64,000 nucleotides of DNA from Helianthus annuus. Its lineage: Eukaryota; Streptophyta; Magnoliopsida; Asterales; Asteraceae. Below the pieces are notes generated by a model. That model had not been told where the DNA came from, made no database searches, and saw nothing but the letters and a program-made list of their open reading frames with translations. Below are positions 56,001 to 64,000 of this stretch, one piece after another. Every line of letters begins with the position of its first letter. The first letter of the stretch is position 1. The stretch is from assembly GCF_002127325.2 (NCBI RefSeq), contig NC_035436.2, positions 31,784,860 to 31,848,859 of the forward strand, in the 5' to 3' direction. The position numbers and the translations under genes are program-made.

Positions 56001-57635
56001 AGATACGTCTTCGGGCAATCCGTACTGCGTATCCCCTCGAATGGTAAGCGATTCACCACTCGGAGTCTTTAGCACTATATGCCTCTTTCCGCAAATGATT
56101 TGGGCCTGATTACGGGATAACCAGTCCATGCCTAGCACAATGTCAAAACCCGCTAATTTGAAGGGAAGTAGAGATAAAGGAAAAGAATGGTTCCTAATGG
56201 ACATTTCACATCCTTCTAGAACAGTTGAGACGGTTTCTATCGTGCCGTCCGCTAACTCTACTTCGTATTTCGCATCAAGGGTTTTGATAGGCATATTTAG
56301 TAGTTGGCAAAATTTCTGGTCTACAAAGGATTTATCAGCGCCAGAATCGAATAGTACTCTTGCAAATACATTATTTACGAGAAAAGTACCTGTAAGCACG
56401 TTGTCGTTCTGGACCGCTTCCTTTGCATCCATGCGAAAAACTCTCGCATTTGACTTCTTTGTTTCTTCCGCCTTCTTGGCATACTTAGGGCAGTTACTCT
56501 TGATGTGCCCTTTTTCATTACAACCATAGCAGGTTGCATCCTTGATTTTCTTGCACTCCACAGTCTTATGATCCTTGGACTTGCATAGTCCACAGGAAGG
56601 AGTCTTTGATTGCGACTGTGAGTTTGATGCAAATCTGCATTTCCCAGAGTGGGGTTTCTTGCAGATCTTGCAGTTGGGCCTTTCACCAGCTTGCCCATCC
56701 TTCTTTGCTTCCGACCCTCTTTTGCCTTCACCGTTTCCACGGTGCTTCTTCCCGGATCTTCGTGAGGTATCATCCTCACGTTTTCTCTTCTCAGCCTCCT
56801 TGTTCCTTAGTGTCCTCAGACGGACAGCGTCTAAGGTGAGAGACAAGGAGAGGTCAGTGACTGACCTGAAGGTCATCGGCCGAGAGGCCTTTACACTCGC
56901 CTTTATTGCGGGCTCCAAGCCCCCAATAAAACGGGCGATTCTTCGAGGTTCTGGGGTCACAAGGTATGGGACCAGACGAGACATTGTATTGAAACTCGTC
57001 AAATATGCCTGGCAGTCCAGGTTCGTCATCACCAGTGACACAAAGTCAGCCTCGATCTTCTCAACCTCATGCTGAGGGCAGTAGTTTTCCTTAATGAGAG
57101 CAATAAATTCCTCCCATGTCATTTTGTACAAAGCAGACTTACCAGATGCCTGCACCAACGCCCTCCACCATGCCAGGGCCTCGCCCTTAAAAGACTGAGA
57201 CACATACTTCACCACATCCCTCGCTGCACACCCGCTGATGTCCACAATAGTGTCCATCTCATCTAGCCAGGTGATACAATCCACAGCACCTTTCTCCCCT
57301 GTAAATTCCCAGGGCATACAAGATACAAAGTATTTGTAAGTGCAACCCTTAGCATTTGATGCATCAGTATATTCTCTATCGCGATGAACGCTGTTCTCAG
57401 TGGACGAGTGTTTGTCGTCATCTTTCTTGGGTTCAGAGGGTGGTTTGGAGTGTGTCTTTGGTTTAGAGGGTGGTTTTGACACGGTTCTGCCTTGGGACTC
57501 AGTATATTGACGATCAAGAGCTGCCTGAACAGCATTGTCAATCAGAGCCTTCAGTTGTGCGCCTGTCAATTGCACTGGCGTATTGTCGTAGTCATCTTCA
57601 TTAGTATGGCTATTCTCTCCGTTGGGATCCGCCAT
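53088..57635 (-). pseudogene. gag-pol: Tekay-3 gag-pol polyprotein, complete except for one in-frame TAG
   Basis: The single frame runs from ATG 57635 ([15 protein letters not shown]) to the stop at 53088, about 1515 codons. It has Gag ([26 protein letters not shown]), three Cys/His knuckle-like motifs ([40 protein letters not shown]) and protease ([13 protein letters not shown]). RT follows with FIDDILIYS, then RNase H ([22 protein letters not shown]), integrase ([44 protein letters not shown]) and the chromodomain-like tail [18 protein letters not shown]. The only break is TAG at 55269-55271, in RT just after ILELL. Tekay-2 has Lys at that place. Readthrough cannot be excluded, but a recent point mutation is simpler. 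Confidence 0.93.
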
Positions 57636-57962
57636 TGTAATTTGAATCTGTTACAGAAGATAACAAAATTTTATTCAGGAGATTATTATATAATTGTCTT
57701 TTATGACAATTTGTCAACCATGGTACAGAGACCATATTTGGTTAATTTATTACTTCATTACATATTAGGATTTGAATATATCCTATTTCAGCTATATAAA
57801 TAGTATTGGCGGCATAAAGCCTAATCACGAGGATGTTTTATAATTTTAGCCGAGATTTCTGAGAATCAAAGGCATAGAGATTTGAACCGTAGTTATTTTA
57901 TCTCTTTCTGACAGAGAGTCATAGACTACCACTGCCTTTTGTCTTTATAAGACAATCATTAC

Positions 57963-58220
57963 GGCCCATAGGCACTACACCTCTAATGGGTGTTTTAATA
58001 TGGTTGGCCCGTAGGCACTACATCTCAAATGGATGTTTTAATAAGGTTGGCCCGTAGGCACTACATCACTAATGGATGTTTTAATAATATTGGCCCGTAG
58101 GCACTACATCACTAATGGATGTTTTAATAAGGTTGGCCCGTAGGCACTACATCACTAATGGATGTTTTAATAATATTGGCCCGTAGGCACTACATCACTA
58201 ATGGATGTTTTAATAAGATT
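57963..58220 (-). repeat. Six 43-bp tandem repeats in the Tekay-3 leader
   Basis: Copies start at 57963, 58006, 58049, 58092, 58135 and 58178, each beginning GGCCC(G/A)TAGGCACTACA. Each contains an inverted repeat: ACATC/GATGT in five copies and ACACC/GGTGT in the first, a compensated change. Tekay-1 has only a single related copy near 863-895. Confidence 0.9.
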
Positions 58221-58587
58221 AATCACCTTCATTGGTGATTTAACCCAGGATTTATAAATCATTTAGTTGGGTTTTGAAATCCTTAAGGGATTATTGTATA
58301 AGAATGACGTGCGTGATTTTAACGAATCACATCTGCCATGATTGTTAACATGCGTACAGAGGTTAACAGGGAATCAGAATCTTTTCAATTAGGTCGTACC
58401 ATCTTGACTGGATCTTAAAAGACACCAAGCTAGGTTTCACCTTTTAAGATTCTTTATCTAGGCAGATCAATATAAAAGGAATGGTTTTGATTTATTTTAT
58501 ACCTATTAAAACAAAACTCATAACATACATTCCAAAATCTCAATTACTATTACATATTGCCCTAAACGGGTCTTTCAAATAGTACAT

Positions 58588-58714
58588 ACCTCTATAGAGG
58601 TTTAAAAATAAGTGACAAGTCCACGCAGGGACTGATACAAGATAGGTGTCCATGCAAGGACTAAAGATAAGTCTACGTAGGGACTGAAATATGATAAGTT
58701 GTCCACACAGGGAC
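58588..58714 (-). repeat. Hairpin cluster after the Tekay-3 extra ORF
   Basis: Plus reading: ACCTC/GAGGT around TATA at 58588-58601; AGTCC/ACGCAG/GGACT at 58618-58633; GTCC/ATGCAA/GGAC at 58648-58661; AGTCT/ACGTAG/GGACT at 58670-58685 (one imperfect pair); GTCC/ACACAG/GGAC at 58701-58714. It is the same layout and loop type as 1363-1539 in Tekay-1. Confidence 0.75.
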
Positions 58715-58755
58715 TTATTTCAAAGTAGAAATTACATTCGTACAACTATTAAGGG

Positions 58756-59970
58756 CTAATGGTCACGTTTCTTCTTTTTGCCTTTTAGTAGGTTTGCCAA
58801 GCCTTTGAGAAATCCTCGGTGGCTCTTTTTCTCTTCTTCGAACTCTCTCTCCACACGATCTAGTCGATGGAGTATCTCTTCTTGTTCAGGAGGAGAGAAA
58901 CGTGGTTGTGGCGCTTGATGCGGAACTGGAGGTCTGGGAGGTATTGGATACCCATGAGCTGAGTAGTCCGGTGGTCCCATGTTTCCATGTGCTCCGTCAG
59001 GGTAGCGCGCATTATATCTTGCCGACACCACATATGGGTCGCGCCCATAGCCATAGTTGTATTGTGCTTGTGACGGTTCAAACGGGTTGTAAGCCGTTGG
59101 ACCCGTGTAAGCAGGTATGGGTTGGTCATACCCAAATGGTGGCGAATTTTGTGCAGCTGGTGCGGAGTTCGCCTCCTGTATAGGACTCGAAGGTCCTTCC
59201 TCTTGTAGTGGCGGATAGTGGCTACTACTAGAATGTCGAGGAGTGCTGAAGTGGATACCCCCTCCTCCTCGTGTAGACATACGAGCATTTGTCCTCCTAC
59301 GCCTTGGCGGATCAGGTATTACTGGTTGCGCCGGTGGCGGAGATGGTGGCGTAACTGCCTCAAAGCGTGAATCCTCAGAGGGATCCTGTGGATGTCGCGG
59401 TTGTTGTGATGTCTGTTGAGGTGGTGTGTAGTACCACTCATGTCGGTCAAACATCGCTTGGAAACTGTCTGGTCCTTGATAGGGTGTGCCATGGAAGGAT
59501 GACCCATTAGAGACTTCTATCGGATGCGTGGGCGTACCACGAGCAGGTTCAGTTGGATCAGTATCTTCATCCATATGGTCCTCGGAGAAATGATCTTGTG
59601 GTCCTAGTGGAACAAAACCCGAAGGTTCCCGTATGTAGTCAGCCGGATTAAACTGACCTATGTAGTATGGAGTAGGGTCGTCATAATTCCGGGTCGATAC
59701 CGAACGTTGTAGAGGTATGAAGGAAGGTTGTGGGTTGTTGGGATCATTTTTTGAGTTTGGTCCAAAGGAGTGCCGGTAGGATGGCGTCGAGCTGTGCGAG
59801 GTGGAATGCCTCGCGGGTTCGTAAAGATCTCTTCGTCGTTGTGGCTCTTCGCTCCGCGTCATCGAAGGATGTCTTGTACCAGATGGTCCAGCTTCGTTAT
59901 CGTGATGTGTCACGACTTCTCCTCTGCCTCTTCTTCCTCTTCCTCTTCCTCAGAATATAACAGGTGGCAT
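58756..59970 (-). pseudogene. Extra ORF upstream of gag in Tekay-3 (unknown proline-rich protein, stop at codon 7)
   Basis: By comparison with the ORF at 1571-2782 the start is ATG 59970 (MPPVIF), followed by TGA at 59950-59952 and then an Arg/Gly-rich stretch GRGRGRRGRG. A later ATG at 59913 (MTHHDNEAGPSG) opens 385 codons. Conserved blocks shared in order with the other copy are SYRHSFGP, PSFIPLQRS, DPTPYY, DHFSED, MDEDTDP, GTPTHPIEVSNGSSFHG, QGPDS, the WYYTP segment, RRRRTNARMS, a Pro-rich tract, and the C-terminal helix EEILHRLDRVEREFEEEKK with GFLKGLANLLKGKKKKRDH. No known domain is recognised. The TGA probably comes from CGA by a C-to-T change. Confidence 0.75.
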
Positions 59971-60147
59971 TTTCCTGCTTTATAAAACTTTAAATTCCAA
60001 TAATAATAAAAGAAAAGACAAAATTTTGTTATTCCTCTTCGAATTGTTATTCCAAATTTTGTCCTAAGTTCTTGTCTAGACTCAAGTATGTGCAATTGTG
60101 TCATTGAGATTAAACACAATAGGATAGTGTTTAATTCACTCAATGTT

Positions 60148-60160
60148 GGCTCTGATACCA
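60148..60160 (-). other. Primer binding site of Tekay-3
   Basis: Minus-strand TGGTATCAGAGCC lies three bases after the 5' LTR, complementary to initiator-Met tRNA. Confidence 0.92.
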
Positions 60161-60163
60161 ACC

Positions 60164-63100
60164 TGTCACACCCCGATTTCCACGTGTCTCACCGGTGGGC
60201 CCGGTGGGGGATTACCGTGACGATGTTGGCAACAATATAGTCAAACCACACAATTATATAATGCACAGCGGAAGCTTAAGATAAATATATAAACTTCAAC
60301 CTCTGGTTGTAATATCAAATGTACTACAGAAGTTGAATATATCCACAGCGGATCAAAAAGTAATAAATAATGTTCATTCAGATGCAGCATCGAGTTTGCG
60401 AGACTATGTACGATGCTTAGGACGCCTATACCAGCCCATTACGTATAGTACCTGCATTTAATCTTTTTGGGGAAAATACGTCAGTTTACACTGGTAAATA
60501 CATTCAACTGACACATTTGAAAATGTTTATTAAAATTGATTTGAATGCACAAGGCACAAACTCTTTTATAACTTGGGAAAATTATAATAAAATCTTGTGA
60601 ACGTTTTACATGTTCTTTTATGCGTTCAGTAGCCTGGGTCGTGCCGGGTTAAAGATTTATAGACACACCACATTGCGTAAAACCGTAGTATAAAAACCAA
60701 CGGCTACGTCTTTTAATTTAATGTCGACAATATATACCGGGTGTACGCCTACACCGGGATGTCGATGGTCGTGGCCATTTCGTAAAATGATGCCAAGGAT
60801 ATCCGGGACAACGGTCATTAAACCCCCCAAAGGCTTATAAGAAACAAAACTGTTTAAATGAGCCGATCATATTATTTAATTAACCACCTAAGCGATGGAA
60901 GAATACAATGCTCAATCAAGCGGTATTAATATACCGTAACCTAAGCCCATATAGGGGAAATAAGTTAAAGTATTTACCTTTGCAAGTATATTTCCTTAAT
61001 TTGGATTAAATCACCGATAGCTTTTACTGGGGCTCCTAATCTGGAACGAAGGTTTTAATTAACCTCTTAGAATCCTAACGAGTCGTTATAATGGCCGTAG
61101 CCTAGACCGGTTGGTTCCGATATATATATAGATATGGTTTAATCGCGCGAAAAGGCGAAAACCGAGAATGGAGTGCGATTCTGACCCAACAAGTTCAGAG
61201 ACTTGTTTTATATGGGTTTATGGTTCGCACTCTGGATTTTGGGGTCCAAATAATATAATTTGGCCCGTATCGGCTAATTTATGAAAACTAGTTTCATAAG
61301 CCGAACCGTGCGCGCAATAGGCGAAACGGTTAACCATGAGAGTCGTACGCTTATTTCCTAAGTCAATATGCCTTAAATAGGTTGTGGTATCAGTAGGATA
61401 CCTTCCGTGACGCCCGTAACGAGTTTAAGTTAATATTATGCCCCGTAGGGGCTTTTTGGTCATTTTAAGGACTTTTAAAGAGCTTTTCGAGTTCTACAGG
61501 AAATCTGAGTTTCCCGAACAGCTTATAAAGCTCAAAATACTTTATTTATTATTTAAAATCAGTAGCAACTGAAATCGGGTCAAAAGACCTTGTAGAACTC
61601 ATGTTTTGGCCGAAAAGGGCATATTCGGTATTTACCGAACCGTAGCCATAACCGCAGGTTATGAGCAAGGTAAAAATTATTAAAAATCTTTAAAATTCCC
61701 AAAATATTATTTTAATACAGTGGGTAAAAGTTTTGGTGACGAAATCTTGGTTTAGATAGGTGTTATGCTAATTGCGCCGTTAATTACTAAAGTTTACTTT
61801 AAATGCGCCATTTAGCATAACTCTCATTCTAGACCTCGGATTGACGTGAAACTTTAAGGACATGCTTATAATTTAATAAGCAAGGTTCTGGTCCGTTCAC
61901 GTGTCCGAAATACTCGTTTTAATTTCAAAAGGCCGTTACGGTCAACTTTTAGGCGAATGACGGAAATGCGCAAAAGACTCGGATAACTCATGAACCGATC
62001 ACAGAGGTTTATACCGACATGTGACCTGGTCTTAAGAGAGTCCTAAGGTATATCTATACCTCACTAAAACGGGTCAGAACTGAAGTCAAAGCAAAAGTCA
62101 AACTTTTGCGACATTCGGCTCCGAACCGGGTCAATATAGCAAATGATTGATTCAAACGAGCGCAAACAAGTTTATATACTTAATATCATGTTTTATAAGT
62201 GTCAAAACAGGTTTCATAACATATACATTACAGATTATGCATAAATTGCCAAAATAGCTTTCTGTTGACTTTTTAACCGCACGTTTGACTCGATATTTGA
62301 CATAGTTAGAGTGGTGATCAGGGGGAACCCTTTTAGGGGTTTATTACCCTCATTGATACCAACTTATAACCACCTTTGATTCGTCATAAGACAGAACCAT
62401 CATGGATTTAATTTAAAGTCAAACCGTATTTACGACGGTTTGTTTTCTAGCTATTTACTAAGCATAAACTGAATTATAAATGATCTAGGCAACTTACAGA
62501 AGTTGAGAGCTGATTATAGATCAGAGAAGAGGACTTGAGGGCTCTTGCAATGACCAGAGATGTGTGTTTTTGGTGTTGTGAATGTTATGTGCATAATGTG
62601 GCTATTTATAGCCAATGCCAAGCATCTATGATCATTACAAACACCTACAACAGTCCAGAGATGATGGGTAGGTGTCCCAGAGGGCTATGGGTCGTGTAGG
62701 GGGCGCCCATGCCTCATTTATTGGAGATTGATCGTTCATAATGCTCAAAAGTCAAGAAAACACCAACTTTCTGCATCTGGGCGTCTCACGCGACCCGCAT
62801 GGGAGTTCCCATGCACTTTTACGCGGGTCGCCTGAGTTTAAGAAATCAGACGCGTAATTGAGGTGGCTCGCGGCCCGCCTCAACTTAAGCTTAAACTTCA
62901 CGCGGGTCGCGAGAGGTTTGTTTTTCAGATTTTTAAAATCTTTTGTCATGATTACGAAATCCTGGTAATTAATAACGAAATCTTTCGTAATGATTTACCT
63001 GACCTTTCGGGTTTGAAGGGGTAACTTTGCGGTTTGGCCCTCGGTTATTTACCGATAGGGGCCTCGTGTTATTTACCCGCATTATAAAGTCCCCAGTAAA

Positions 63101-63556
63101 TTTATTAATTATTTGGAAAGTCTTAACTTTCACTGTTGACGCTTTTAACCCTTCCCATACGAATTTGAGTATAACTCTCTCGTTTTAAGACGGAACTTCG
63201 CGGAATTTATACAGTATATTCTAGTGAGCGTATAATACTGTTACGAAGCCTTGGGAACGTTAAAGGGTCACTCAGAGGTATAATTAAACATGTTGACACA
63301 GTTAACCCCTATAGCTCGTAATCTCTCACTTTCTTCCGCGTTTCGCCTCCGTACGATCTATGATTTATTCGTTTGAAGGTACAAGCATTATTTAGGGTTA
63401 CTATACAGTATATTTACCCTTGTTGACATTTATAACCCTCGAATTTATATACTTTCAAGGTTTGTCAAAATTTGTCTTTTATTTAATATAAATGCCACGT
63501 GTAATCAAATGACACGTGTTAACACATTATTGGACGCAAAAATTCGAGGTGTTACA
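60164..63556 (-). repeat. 5' LTR of Tekay-3 (3393 bp)
   Basis: Same length as 49660-53052 and about 99.7% identical to it, at a constant offset of 10504. TATA-like box at 62602-62611. This copy would drive transcription of the element on the minus strand. Confidence 0.95.
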
Positions 63557-64000
63557 TGAACAAACCCAGCTCGGACGCATTTTTGATAAACATAACAATA
63601 ACTTCCATGGCGAGGATGAAAAGGGAAGGAGACAGCGGGTCACCTTGCCTTAAGCCTCTTCTATACACAAACTCACAGGTCGGGATCCGTTAATGAGGAC
63701 CGACCCTTTGCCCGAACTAAGACAACCGGAGATCCATTTCACCCATTTGTCATGAAAACCCATGCCGTCTAGAACCCGCAACAAAATTTTCCAATTAAGA
63801 GTGTCGTGTGCCTTCTCGAAATCGACTTTGAGAAGCATTACCTTTTTCTTACATTTTTTCGCCCAAGAAACTACTTCACTAATCACTAAAGGGCCATCCA
63901 AAATGTTACGACCACCTACAAAAGCCGACTGAGTAGGTGAGATGAGATCCCCCAGCATAGGCTTCAACCGGTTGGCTAGGACTTTCGCGATAATTTTGTA
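63557..64000 (-). mobile_element. LINE, upstream RT segment (partial at window edge)
   Basis: Minus strand from the window edge: YKIIAKVLANRLKPML, then SPTQSAFVGGRNILDGPLVI, KVMLLKVDFEKAHDTLNWK and ISGCLSSGKGSVLINGS. After a frame break near 63650 comes LRQGDPLSPFLFILAMEV, ending ELGLF at the Tekay-3 insertion. These are palm and finger motifs of plant L1-like reverse transcriptase. The frame resumes at 49659 after the insertion. The 5' part (endonuclease) is outside the window. Confidence 0.88.

Larger units (their letters stand above)
57636..58755 (-). other. Leader between extra ORF and gag (Tekay-3)
   Basis: About 1.1 kb with no credible ORF. It contains the 43-bp tandem repeats (57963-58220), an AATCACC/GGTGATT inverted repeat near 58219-58239, a CTTG..CAAG block near 58403-58430 resembling the duplicated block of Tekay-1, and the hairpin cluster at 58588-58714. 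Confidence 0.6.
49660..63556 (-). mobile_element. Tekay-3: full-length, young Ty3/gypsy chromovirus-like element (13.9 kb)
   Basis: Minus-strand order: 5' LTR (63556-60164), PBS, extra ORF (59970-58756), leader with repeats, gag-pol (57635-53088), polypurine tract, 3' LTR (53052-49660). The flanks TGAAC (49655-49659, 63557-63561) are identical and the two LINE halves join across them. Both LTRs are 3393 bp with about nine substitutions found by eye (0.27%) and no indel, so insertion is recent. Two single-codon stops (TGA in the extra ORF, TAG in RT) are the only coding damage I see. Confidence 0.95.

Noticed and set aside
56128..57266. Several plus-strand frames of 65-166 codons
   Set aside because: They are antisense shadows of Tekay-3 gag-pol, with no homology or start context of their own.
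57963..58220. CRISPR-like regular repeats
   Set aside because: The repeats are directly tandem without spacers and lie in a plant retrotransposon leader.

Overview
The window is repeat-rich plant nuclear DNA, most likely from a eudicot of the daisy family (Asteraceae). The basis is very long (about 3.4-3.7 kb) LTRs opening TGTCACACCCC, Tekay-type chromoviruses primed by initiator-Met tRNA, Tat-type elements with an antisense gypsy-type ORF, and many MULE, PIF/Harbinger and hAT miniature elements. Family and lineage names come from memory of these groups, not from a search. I see no intact ordinary host gene. Almost everything recognisable is a transposable element, and most coding regions carry stops.

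Layout. 1-6640: the 5' part of a minus-strand Tekay-like Ty3/gypsy element (gag start, an extra ORF upstream of gag, PBS, 3668-bp 5' LTR). It is inserted in the 5' LTR of a decayed plus-strand Tat-like Ty3/gypsy element (6641-16155) that has an antisense extra ORF before its 3' LTR. 16156-25565: mostly gene-free DNA with a MULE MITE, a tRNA-derived SINE, a MULE MITE carrying a nested hAT MITE, and a deleted Ty1/copia element whose gag-like N-terminus is fused directly to reverse transcriptase. 25566-36850: a field of small DNA transposons. It holds two Pack-MULE-like elements carrying captured gene pieces (a DEAD-box RNA helicase/HIT-finger fragment and a DnaJ-type cysteine-rich ORF), three MITEs with TAA/TTA target duplications, a MULE MITE, possible Helitron ends, satellites, and a decayed PIF/Harbinger transposase gene. 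37095-64000: one minus-strand LINE, opened by two retrotransposons. A plus-strand Tekay element (37663-48484) has its own 3' LTR interrupted by a 2945-bp solo LTR (43262-46206). A very young minus-strand Tekay element (49660-63556) has LTRs of 3393 bp each with about nine differences, and a perfect TGAAC target duplication.

How the parts relate. Target-site duplications give the order of events: Tat element, then Tekay-1; LINE, then Tekay-2, then the solo-LTR element; and LINE, then Tekay-3. The two Tekay elements that keep their leader encode, between the 5' LTR and gag, a proline-rich protein of about 403 residues that I do not recognise. Roughly 1 kb of leader then separates it from gag. 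That leader, and the transcribed part of the solo LTR, contain clusters of short hairpins with near-constant loops whose stems change in a compensating way. This pairing of an extra ORF with hairpin arrays is the most interesting candidate system in the window.
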